Positions 1 to 6,313 of a DNA stretch of 14,268 nucleotides are shown here, in pieces. Location: NCBI GenBank assembly GCA_910586745.1, contig CAJUJZ010000024.1, forward strand, positions 8,660 through 22,927, written 5' to 3'. A program made the translations under genes and the position numbers. Source of the stretch: an uncultured Mucispirillum sp. Lineage in GTDB: Bacteria > Chrysiogenota > Deferribacteres > Deferribacterales > Mucispirillaceae. Position 1 is the first letter of the stretch. Each line of letters opens with the position of its first letter. Under the pieces are notes generated by a model. The model had not been told where the DNA came from, searched no databases, and saw only the letters and a program-made list of their open reading frames with translations.

Positions 1-124
1 CAGACTAAAAATGACTGCCGCATAAAATTTTTGTAAGTCCATAATTTAGATTCTTCGCTATGCTCAGAATAGACAAGTGTGTTACAACAATGTCTTACTG
101 AGCCTTTGGCGAAGTAACTAAAAA
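1..124. repeat. Direct repeat copy 1, with an internal long imperfect palindrome
   Basis: This segment recurs at 193-316 with only a few differences (C54/T, A84/G, and the stretch around 104-109). The first 47 bases are non-palindromic. Bases 48-75 (starting agattcttcgc and ending agaca) are an imperfect inverted match to 91-119 (tgtcttactgag... gcgaagtaact), with a 15-base centre at 76-90. A transcript would fold into a long interrupted hairpin. No ORF of note crosses it. The window begins exactly at the unit's first base, so the true left edge may lie outside. The palindrome arms resemble, from memory, a dispersed bacterial repeat of the type agattcttcgc...ctcagaatgaca. It is probably a REP/MITE-like element, but a small RNA cannot be excluded. 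Confidence 0.8.
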
Positions 125-169
125 CAGATAGTTTAAATATACCATATACTGCTGTAATAATAGATAAGG

Positions 170-182
170 TTAGATTTTTCGC
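170..182. repeat. Degenerate half-site of the repeat's palindrome arm
   Basis: Thirteen bases match 12 of 13 positions of the outer palindrome arm in the flanking repeat copies (ttaga-ttctt-cgc in the unit, with one C changed to T here), in the same orientation. It lies in the 68-base spacer between the two full copies, which otherwise shows no gene or other structure. It may be the remnant of a third element, or chance in AT-rich DNA. Confidence 0.3.
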
Positions 183-192
183 CTTTAAAAAT

Positions 193-316
193 CAGACTAA
201 AAATGACTGCCGCATAAAATTTTTGTAAGTCCATAATTTAGATTCTTTGCTATGCTCAGAATAGACAAGTGTGTTGCAACAATGTCTTACTGAGCTTTTA
301 AGCGAAGTAACTAAAA
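193..316. repeat. Direct repeat copy 2, with an internal long imperfect palindrome
   Basis: Second copy of the unit at 1-124, offset by 192 bases. The palindrome arms are 240-267 and 283-312. The apex here contains a perfect 10-base palindrome (tgttgcaaca), which in copy 1 has A in place of G. The change cttcgc to ctttgc in the left arm still allows G-U pairing with gcgaag in the right arm, so the fold could be kept in RNA. The flanks after the two copies are unrelated, so the duplicated unit ends near 316. No gene lies between here and the terminator at 376. Confidence 0.8.
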
Positions 317-375
317 TATAAAATCTAAAAATACTTAACGAAATTTGTGGTATTATGAATTATATAATTGTTTTA

Positions 376-399
376 AAAGCGGTAAAATCTTACCGCTTT
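376..399 (-). terminator. Hairpin terminator after the chemoreceptor gene
   Basis: A perfect 10-bp stem (aaagcggtaa at 376-385 pairs with ttaccgcttt at 390-399) has a 4-base loop and lies 15 bases beyond the chemoreceptor stop codon. Read on the minus strand the stem ends in four T residues and then AAAAC, so the U tract is short. It is likely the intrinsic terminator of the trmI-chemoreceptor unit. On the plus strand it would run into an AT-rich stretch without a solid U tract. Confidence 0.65.
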
Positions 400-413
400 G
401 TATATATTTTAAA

Positions 414-1937
414 CTAATTATTGTTACTATTATTTCGCCAGTCGCTTTCAAAATATTGGTTAATAAGCTCATCAAGCATGGCAATCATTTCATCAACAGT
501 GTTTTGCAGCTCCTGCAAATATTCGTTTGCTTTAATCCTGTTTTCTGTCTGTATTTCTTCCATAACTTTATTACCCAGCGCATGAACTTTTATATGAAGA
601 GGCTCTACATCTTTATAAAGTTGGTTATTTTTGAATATTTCCTGTCCCAGACTATAATAAAACTGACCGAATGCACATGTTTTATGAGTAGCCAGTGTTG
701 TTGATTTATTGTTTGTATAATGAGTATATACATTATGCATAAATTTAATATGAGCACTTTTTGCTCTGAGAAAATGAACTGCACGATTAGAATATTTAAT
801 AGCGGAAAATTTAGTGGACAGCTCACTTATTGTTTCTATCATTTTATTATAGTTTGCAACAAGTTCTTGCATTAAGTTATCAGTCGTTTCAGAAACTTCT
901 ATAATATCTTGAGCATCTCTTGCTATTTCTTCATTTACTCCAGAGTGCAGTTCCATAGTTTTAGTTATATCATCACTTGTAACGCTTATTCTTTCAGAAA
1001 AATTTAAGATATCATTAAAGTTTTTATATACAATTTCTGTCTGGTCTTTCTGCATCATAATTTGGTGGAAAATATTGCTTGTTTGGTTTGAAACTTCACC
1101 AATATGGCTTTGAATATCTGCAACCATTTCTTTAATTTCATTAGTAGATTTGGTTGTTTTATCTGCCAGTTTTCTAACTTCATCTGCAACAACGGCAAAC
1201 CCACGGCCTGCTTCTCCAGCTCTGGCTGCTTCAATTGCAGCATTTAAGGAAAGTAGAGCAGTCTGTTCTGAAATATCATCAATAACTGAAACGATAACAC
1301 CAATTTTTTCTGCCCCGGAATTTAATTCAGATATTTTTTCTTCTAAACTTGAAGCTGCATTAGAAATATTTTCCATTAATTTTTTTGCATGCTCCATAGC
1401 TTCAGAGCCTGTTTTAGTTAAATCTAGTGATTGATTAATATCAGAATTAATTTCTGCAGAAGTTTGTGTGATTTTGCCTATATAACCTACAAGTTCGTTA
1501 ATTGATTTATATATATTTTGTGCACTTCGTGCATTTTTTGTGATACTTTCATCAACTGTTGCAATAGATGATGATACTCTTAACGACCTGCCCTCTGCAA
1601 TTACTGCATATCTGTAAAATTCAAGTATTGCTTTATCTGTATTTATCATCATGTGATTAAGTGATTTAGCAATATTTTTGCAGTGTTCACATTTTACATT
1701 TGTATCTAAACGCTTTCTTAAATCAACTATTTCATCATATTCAGTTGCCATAACTTTGGCGATGTTTAAAATATTATTTAAAATATTTCTTACAGTAAAG
1801 AAAATGGCAGGAAAAAATAAACCATAGCATACAAGAGAAAGCCAAGTAGGCAGAATATTTAATTCTGATAAGATTATTATGACTAAAAGATAAAAAAGTA
1901 TAAAGAAAAATGACCATTTGAAACTTATTTTATTCAT
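414..1937 (-). CDS. Methyl-accepting chemotaxis protein with C-terminal CZB zinc-binding domain
   Basis: Chemoreceptor of 507 residues that would signal through CheW/CheA to the flagellar motor. Two hydrophobic segments (about 10-28 and 31-49) form a membrane hairpin with almost no periplasmic loop, so sensing is probably cytoplasmic. Residues 100-375 are the long helical signalling domain. The conserved tip is at about 219-260, with EQTALLSLNAAIEAARAGE followed by RGFAVVADEVRKLA. Residues 385-495 match the CZB family: His396, Cys421 in HKTCAFGQFYY, and His448 and His452 in PLHIKVH are the expected zinc ligands. A CEHC motif at 83-86, just after the membrane hairpin, is an additional possible metal or redox site. 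There is no recognisable C-terminal CheR-binding pentapeptide; the tail is Asn-rich. The start is supported by GAGGT seven bases upstream of the ATG. It lies 20 bases downstream of trmI and is probably cotranscribed with it. CZB receptors are known to respond to zinc or oxidants such as HOCl; the ligand here is inference. Confidence 0.95.
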   Translation of the reverse strand: MNKISFKWSFFFILFYLLVIIILSELNILPTWLSLVCYGLFFPAIFFTVRNILNNILNIAKVMATEYDEIVDLRKRLDTNVKCEHCKNIAKSLNHMMINTDKAILEFYRYAVIAEGRSLRVSSSIATVDESITKNARSAQNIYKSINELVGYIGKITQTSAEINSDINQSLDLTKTGSEAMEHAKKLMENISNAASSLEEKISELNSGAEKIGVIVSVIDDISEQTALLSLNAAIEAARAGEAGRGFAVVADEVRKLADKTTKSTNEIKEMVADIQSHIGEVSNQTSNIFHQIMMQKDQTEIVYKNFNDILNFSERISVTSDDITKTMELHSGVNEEIARDAQDIIEVSETTDNLMQELVANYNKMIETISELSTKFSAIKYSNRAVHFLRAKSAHIKFMHNVYTHYTNNKSTTLATHKTCAFGQFYYSLGQEIFKNNQLYKDVEPLHIKVHALGNKVMEEIQTENRIKANEYLQELQNTVDEMIAMLDELINQYFESDWRNNSNNN

Positions 1938-1957
1938 ATTATTTTACCTCATATATA

Positions 1958-2731
1958 TTAAATATTTTTAAGTTTTCTTGCACTTATTAAAAATGCACTG
2001 TGGTTATATATCCACATTTCAGGTCTTACAGACATCCCATCTACTTTCCAAGGGCGTCTTGTAAATTCTGCTGTTTCAATATCTGAAAAATACCCACAGT
2101 CTTTTAATACATCTACATAAGTTTTAACCTGCAGGATAGTAGGCAGATAAGCCACTATAAGTCCGCCATTTTTTAACCCAGTTTTAAGATGAGGTACCAC
2201 ATGCCATGGCTCAGGTAAATCAAGCAGCACTCTGTCATAAGTGCCGTCTATGCCGTCATATATACTTCTAACTTCTATTGTATGGTTTGCAGGTGTTTCA
2301 CCCAGAAACTGTTTGATAAATTTTGCTGACTGTTCTGCAAAATCTGCTCTTATTTCATAACTTGTAAGGCTGCCTGTGCCTGCAAGAGCTCTTAATATTG
2401 CAATAGATAATGCACCCTGCCCTATACCTGATTCTAAAATCTTTTGGTCAGGTGCTACATCACACCACATAAGCATAGCTGCAGCATCTTTTGGATAGAT
2501 AATCTGTGCCTGCCTTTTTATATTCATTACGAAATCCATATATGTAGGTCTATACACGAGGTAAGGATGACCTAATGTGCTTTTAATAATATTTCCCTCA
2601 TCAAGAGCAGCAATGTCATTATGTTCAATATAGCCATATTGAGTAGAAAACCTTGCACCTTCTTTTAAAGTAACCATATACTTCTTATTTTTTGTATCAG
2701 AAAGCACAATAAGAGAATTAAATTCAAACAT
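1958..2731 (-). CDS. trmI: tRNA (adenine-N1)-methyltransferase, TrmI family (m1A58)
   Basis: SAM-dependent enzyme that methylates adenine (normally A58 in the T-loop) of tRNA. From the ATG at 2731 the protein has 257 residues, usual for bacterial TrmI. A small N-terminal beta domain contains the STLGHPYLVYRPT segment. The Rossmann fold follows, with motif I (ILESGIGQGALSI, about 98-110), the acidic residue after beta-2 (YEIR, about 125-128) and the catalytic-loop motif DLPEPW (161-166). The family C-terminal signature RRPW...RPEMW...HSAFLISARK is at 225-253. A TTG nine bases further upstream (2740) is also in frame, but the GGAG is only 2 bases from it and 11 from the ATG, so I prefer the ATG. 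The family is normally a homotetramer. The unusual feature is that it leads a chemoreceptor gene. Bacterial members may also modify A57; the exact site is not visible here. Confidence 0.9.
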   Translation of the reverse strand: MFEFNSLIVLSDTKNKKYMVTLKEGARFSTQYGYIEHNDIAALDEGNIIKSTLGHPYLVYRPTYMDFVMNIKRQAQIIYPKDAAAMLMWCDVAPDQKILESGIGQGALSIAILRALAGTGSLTSYEIRADFAEQSAKFIKQFLGETPANHTIEVRSIYDGIDGTYDRVLLDLPEPWHVVPHLKTGLKNGGLIVAYLPTILQVKTYVDVLKDCGYFSDIETAEFTRRPWKVDGMSVRPEMWIYNHSAFLISARKLKNI

Positions 2732-2771
2732 GTATTTCAAAACTCCGAAAAAGAAAAATATAATTTATTAT

Positions 2772-2798
2772 ATTATACAATTATAAGTCATATTGCAA
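2772..2798 (-). promoter_or_regulatory. Candidate promoter for trmI
   Basis: Read on the minus strand, TTGCAA (2798-2793) is followed after 15 bases by TATAAT (2777-2772), about 40 bases upstream of the trmI start. The -10 is consensus but the spacer is short, and the whole stretch is AT-rich with overlapping TATAAT-like words, so the exact placement is uncertain. Confidence 0.4.
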
Positions 2799-2910
2799 TA
2801 GTTTATATAATTATAAATTGGAAAAAGTAATATTTTCATTAAAAAGTTATGAAAGAATATTGCTGCTTTAAAATAGTGTATACATATATAGGTGGGGGCT
2901 TTAAAATTGT

Positions 2911-2955
2911 ATGAAGATAATCATCATATCCTTGGTTTATGTTTATAGACCATAA
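2911..2955 (+). other. Possible 14-codon leader ORF upstream of pheA
   Basis: The 359-base gap between trmI's GGAG region and pheA is the largest gene-free stretch apart from the left edge. An ATG at 2911 opens 14 codons plus TAA, including two Tyr codons (VYVY near its end). A conspicuous G-rich run (ggtggggg, 2891-2898) lies 12 bases before it, a poor spacing. A TTG at 2907 in another frame is better spaced (8 bases) but gives a peptide with no aromatic run. With only two Tyr codons and no classical terminator/antiterminator pair, an attenuation role is weakly supported. The rest of the gap shows small inverted repeats (2996-3001 with 3021-3026) and no other gene. Confidence 0.15.
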
Positions 2956-3026
2956 AGAGAAGTTCACTGTATAAATCCATATATTCCAAAATGCAGCTTA
3001 TACTGCTTTACTAATTAGTCATAAGC

Positions 3027-3062
3027 AAAAAAAATAATTATTTATTAATAATCATTTTTTTT
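3027..3062. repeat. AT-only palindrome directly upstream of the pheA promoter
   Basis: Eight A residues (3027-3034) mirror eight T residues (3055-3062). Inside lie a T/A pair, one mismatch, a 6-bp arm pair (3037-3042 with 3047-3052) and a 4-base loop. Read as RNA it is an all-AU hairpin ending in U8. Read as DNA it is phased A- and T-tracts, expected to be bent, ending two bases before the -35 box. It could act as an UP-element-like or operator site. As a terminator it lacks any GC pair and is weak. Confidence 0.45.
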
Positions 3063-3064
3063 CA

Positions 3065-3093
3065 TTGAATATTTAAAAATCTTTTGCTAAACT
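3065..3093 (+). promoter_or_regulatory. Candidate pheA promoter, giving a leaderless start
   Basis: TTGAAT (3065-3070), a 17-base spacer, and TAAACT (3088-3093) preceded by TGC form an extended -10. Each hexamer matches 4 of 6 consensus positions. Counting the last -10 base as -7 puts +1 at 3100, the A of the pheA ATG. The 20 bases before the ATG contain no Shine-Dalgarno sequence, which agrees with a leaderless message. Confidence 0.5.
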
Positions 3094-3099
3094 TTTCAA

Positions 3100-4170
3100 A
3101 TGAAAACTTTAAAAGATTTAAGAGAAGAAATTGATAGTATTGACAGTCAGATATTATCACTTTTAAATAAGCGTGCAGGCTGTGTAATTGAAGTTGGCGA
3201 AATAAAGAAAAAGGAAGGCTCGCCTGTATGGGTTAATTCCAGAGAAGAGCAAATATACACCCGCTTAAAAGAAGAAAATAAGGGTCCATTTCCACAGCAT
3301 TCTTTAAGGAATGTTTTCCGTGAGATAATGAGTGCATCTTTATGCTTAGAGGAAGAAGTACGGGTTGCTTTTTTAGGACCTGTTGGCACTTTTTCTAATT
3401 TGGCAGCAGTAAAAAGGTTTGGTCAGTCCGCAAAACTTATTCCTGTCAGAAATATTGGCGAAATATTTCAAGGTGTGGAAAAAGGTCATGTACATTATGG
3501 TATTGTGCCTGTAGAGAACTCTCTTGAAGGTGCAGTTAATCAATCCCTTGATATGTTTATGGACAGCGATGTTATTATTATGGGTGAAGTGTATGTGGAG
3601 ATTGCAGAAAATCTGTTGAATAAAACTGGCAGAAAAGAAGATATTAAAAAAATATACTCCCATCCAAGCCCACTTGGTCAGTGCTCAAAATGGCTTGCTA
3701 AAAATTTTCCTAATACAGAGCTTTTCCCCTGTGAATCTACTGCACTTGCTGCAGAAATGGCACAAAATGATGAAACAGTTGCAGCAATAGGCAGTGAGCT
3801 TGCAGAAGCTGTATATAATTTAAAGGTTATAGAAAGGCATATAGAGGACGGTCCTGGTAATTTTACAAGATTTGTAGTTATTGGTAAAAATCATCAGGAA
3901 GCAACAGGTAATGATAAAACAACATTAATGTTCAGTGTTCATCATAAATCAGGTGCTTTATATGATGTGCTGGAAATATTTAAGCGTGGCAGTATTAATA
4001 TGACTACTCTTGAAAGCAGACCGTCAAAGCAGAAACCATGGGAATATCTTTTTTATACAGATATAGACGGTCATAAAGACAGCCCAGAAATAAAGAAAGT
4101 ATTAGATGAATTTATAGAAAAAACGCCTATTGCAAAAGTATTAGGTTCATATCCAAAAGGAGAGTTTTAG
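3100..4170 (+). CDS. pheA: Bifunctional chorismate mutase / prephenate dehydratase
   Basis: Converts chorismate to prephenate and prephenate to phenylpyruvate, the committed step to phenylalanine. Of 356 residues, 1-88 are an AroQ-type chorismate mutase (LREEIDSID, LLNKRAG, IKKKEGSPVW, REEQI). Residues 89-260 are prephenate dehydratase, with FLGPVGTFS at 91-99, VPVENSLEGAV at 136-146 and the catalytic TRF at 246-248. A C-terminal ACT domain (about 263-345) has GALYD (275-279) and ESRP (295-298), the Phe-binding elements, so feedback inhibition by Phe is expected. Length is usual for fused PheA (P-protein). The start is fixed by an in-frame TAA at 3088, 12 bases upstream, and by the complete mutase domain, although no ribosome binding site precedes it. 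It is the first gene of the aromatic block; hisC follows after one base. Confidence 0.96.
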   Translation: MKTLKDLREEIDSIDSQILSLLNKRAGCVIEVGEIKKKEGSPVWVNSREEQIYTRLKEENKGPFPQHSLRNVFREIMSASLCLEEEVRVAFLGPVGTFSNLAAVKRFGQSAKLIPVRNIGEIFQGVEKGHVHYGIVPVENSLEGAVNQSLDMFMDSDVIIMGEVYVEIAENLLNKTGRKEDIKKIYSHPSPLGQCSKWLAKNFPNTELFPCESTALAAEMAQNDETVAAIGSELAEAVYNLKVIERHIEDGPGNFTRFVVIGKNHQEATGNDKTTLMFSVHHKSGALYDVLEIFKRGSINMTTLESRPSKQKPWEYLFYTDIDGHKDSPEIKKVLDEFIEKTPIAKVLGSYPKGEF

Positions 4171-4171
4171 T

Positions 4172-5269
4172 ATGGCAGATTATAAATCATTAGTATGGGA
4201 TGGGCTTTTGGAATTATCAGCTTATGTTCCAGGCAAACCAGTAAAAGAACTTCAAAGGGAGCTGGGTATAGAAAAAGTTGTAAAACTTGCATCTAACGAA
4301 AACCCATATGGTGCAAGTCCAAAAGCTGTTGCTGCTTTAAAAGAGTATGAAAAAGAAATTACAAGATACCCAATAGGCGACAGTTTTTATTTAAGACAGG
4401 CTATTGCAGAATTTCATAATGTGGATATAGATAATATTGTGTGCGGAGCTGGCAGTGATGAAATTATTCAGCTTTTATATATGGCATTTTTATCAAGCGA
4501 CACTCATGCACTTGCTCCAAGTCCTTCATTTTCAGAATATGAGCTGCTTGCACGCGGTTTAAAATCAAGCTGCAAATGGGTAGAAACAAACAGTGATTTT
4601 TCAATTAATTTTGATAACATATTAAATACTGTTAATGATAAAACACGCTTTATTATGCTTGCAAACCCAAATAACCCAACAGGTACTCTTTTTGGTGAAA
4701 AAGCGTTTACTGATTTTATGGATAAACTTTCACCTAATGTGCTTGTGGTGCTTGATGAAGCATATATTGAATTTGCAGAAGGAGATTATCCTAATGTATT
4801 TGCACTTATGAAAAAGTATAATAACCTTATGACTATGAGAACTTTTTCAAAAGCATATGGGCTTGCATCTATCAGGTGCGGTTATTTAGTGGCAGATAAA
4901 GAATGTATTTCATTAATAAATAGAATCCGTCCGCCATTTAATGTAAATTCAGCTGCTCAAATAGTATGTGCAGAAGCAATAAAAGACCAGGAACATATTC
5001 AAAAAGTTGCTGCTTTAAATAAAGCAGGAAAAGAGTATATATATAAAGAAGTAACTGCTATGGGCTTAGAGTATGTAAAAACTGATACAAACTTTATGCT
5101 TATAAAAACAGGCGATGGCAAAAAAGTTTTTGATGACTTACTAAAAGAAGGTGTTATTGCCAGATTTTTAGGCGGAAATAGATTAAAAGAATATATCCGA
5201 GTATCAATAGGCACAGATGAAGAAAATAAAATCTTTATTAGAGCATTAAAAAAAGTTTTAAATAAATAA
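4172..5269 (+). CDS. hisC: HisC-family aminotransferase (histidinol-phosphate / aromatic)
   Basis: PLP-dependent fold-type I aminotransferase of 365 residues with all family landmarks: SNENPYG (41-47), ANPNNPTG (164-171), Asp195 and Tyr198 in DEAYIEF, the Schiff-base Lys227 in TFSKAYG, Arg235 in the phosphate region, and substrate-carboxylate Arg343 in RVSIGT. By sequence it is a histidinol-phosphate aminotransferase. By position, between pheA and aroF/tyrA with no other his gene in view, it more likely transaminates phenylpyruvate and 4-hydroxyphenylpyruvate to Phe and Tyr, alone or in addition to its histidine role. HisC homologues in similar clusters are known to have broad aromatic specificity. 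AAGGAGAG seven bases before the ATG supports the start. The single-base gap to pheA indicates translational coupling. Substrate assignment is inference. Confidence 0.92.
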   Translation: MADYKSLVWDGLLELSAYVPGKPVKELQRELGIEKVVKLASNENPYGASPKAVAALKEYEKEITRYPIGDSFYLRQAIAEFHNVDIDNIVCGAGSDEIIQLLYMAFLSSDTHALAPSPSFSEYELLARGLKSSCKWVETNSDFSINFDNILNTVNDKTRFIMLANPNNPTGTLFGEKAFTDFMDKLSPNVLVVLDEAYIEFAEGDYPNVFALMKKYNNLMTMRTFSKAYGLASIRCGYLVADKECISLINRIRPPFNVNSAAQIVCAEAIKDQEHIQKVAALNKAGKEYIYKEVTAMGLEYVKTDTNFMLIKTGDGKKVFDDLLKEGVIARFLGGNRLKEYIRVSIGTDEENKIFIRALKKVLNK

Positions 5270-5292
5270 TAAATATTTTTGGGAGTTATACT

Positions 5293-6312
5293 ATGATTAT
5301 TGTAATGAAACATAATGCCTCCAAACAAGAAATAGGCAACTTAACAGATCACTTAACAACATGTGGTTACAGACTGACTATTTCTGAAGGGGTAGAAAGA
5401 ACAGTTATTGGTGCAATAGGTGATGAATCACTTTTAAAAGGCAAGCAGGTGCAGACATTCCCTGGTGTTGATGAAATTATACCAATTTCTAAGCCATATA
5501 AACTTGTAAGCCGTGAATTTAAAAAAGAAGATACAGTTATTGATGTAAAAGGCGTAAAAATAGGTGGCAAAGAACTTGCTGTTATGAGCGGACCATGTTC
5601 TGTAGAAAGCTTAGATCAGGCACGCACTGTAGCTATGAGAACAAGTGCAAAAGGCTCAAGAATATTAAGAGGTGGAGCATATAAACCACGCACAAGCCCA
5701 TACTCATTTCAAGGAATGGGGCCAGAAGGATTAATATACTTAAGAAAAGCAGCTGATGAATTTGGTATGGTTGTAGTTACTGAACTTACAGACCCAAGAG
5801 ATTTAGATATTGTTTCAGAATATACTGATATTATCCAAATCGGTGCAAGAAATATGCAGAATTTCCGTCTGCTTCATGAAGTAGGTGCACAGGAAAAACC
5901 AGTTCTTTTAAAAAGAGGTATGAGTGCCACATTAAAAGAATTTTTATTAGCAGCTGAACATATTGCAAAAGAAGGCAACTCAAATATTATTCTCTGTGAA
6001 AGAGGAATTAGAACTTTTGAAACATATACAAGAAATACATTAGACTTATCATGTGTTCCTGCAATTAAAAGCCTTTCTCACCTGCCTATAATTGTAGACC
6101 CAAGCCATGGAACAGGCAGAATAGAATGTATTGGACCTATGGCACTTGCTTCTGTTGCAGCTGGAGCAGACGGCTTAATGATAGAAGTTCATCCAAATCC
6201 AGATGAGGCATTAAGTGATGGTGACCAGTCATTAACTCCAGATCAATACTGTGAAGTAATAGATAAAGTAGAAATTATTGCAAAAGCAGTAGGCAGGGAA
6301 ATTGCAAAATAA
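5293..6312 (+). CDS. aroF: 3-deoxy-7-phosphoheptulonate (DAHP) synthase, type I beta with regulatory N-domain
   Basis: Catalyses the entry step of the shikimate pathway, condensing phosphoenolpyruvate and erythrose-4-phosphate. Of 339 residues, 1-75 form a small ferredoxin-like/ACT-like domain (MIIVMKHNAS... ISKPYK), which in Thermotoga-type enzymes mediates Tyr/Phe inhibition. The barrel follows, with GPCSVES (100-106), LRGGAYKPRTSPYSFQG (125-141), IQIGARNMQNF (181-191), LLKRGM (205-210) and VDPSHGTGR (268-276). Expected metal ligands Cys102, His272, Glu298 and Asp309 are all present. No chorismate mutase domain is fused. GGGAG seven bases upstream of the ATG supports the start; the gap from hisC is 23 bases and tyrA begins one base after the stop. 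The name aroF is used here for this subfamily; aroA or aroG appear for it in other organisms. Confidence 0.95.
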   Translation: MIIVMKHNASKQEIGNLTDHLTTCGYRLTISEGVERTVIGAIGDESLLKGKQVQTFPGVDEIIPISKPYKLVSREFKKEDTVIDVKGVKIGGKELAVMSGPCSVESLDQARTVAMRTSAKGSRILRGGAYKPRTSPYSFQGMGPEGLIYLRKAADEFGMVVVTELTDPRDLDIVSEYTDIIQIGARNMQNFRLLHEVGAQEKPVLLKRGMSATLKEFLLAAEHIAKEGNSNIILCERGIRTFETYTRNTLDLSCVPAIKSLSHLPIIVDPSHGTGRIECIGPMALASVAAGADGLMIEVHPNPDEALSDGDQSLTPDQYCEVIDKVEIIAKAVGREIAK

Positions 6313-6313
6313 T

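Noticed and set aside
1..316. CRISPR array
   Set aside because: The repeats are 124 bases with a single 68-base spacer, no regular short repeat-spacer pattern, and no cas genes.
345..704. 119-codon plus-strand ORF at the left end
   Set aside because: It lies mostly antisense to the chemoreceptor gene, has no family resemblance, and its amino acid make-up is that of translated AT-rich DNA.
2732..2740. TTG start for trmI
   Set aside because: GGAG is only 2 bases from this TTG but 11 from the ATG at 2731, and family members begin at the ATG-equivalent residue.
3027..3062. Intrinsic terminator before pheA
   Set aside because: The U8 tract is part of the stem, there are no GC pairs, and no upstream plus-strand gene needs termination. 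It is kept only as a possible regulatory palindrome.
6302..6313. TTG start for tyrA overlapping aroF
   Set aside because: The ATG at 6314 follows the aroF stop by one base and gives the normal start of the NAD-binding strand.
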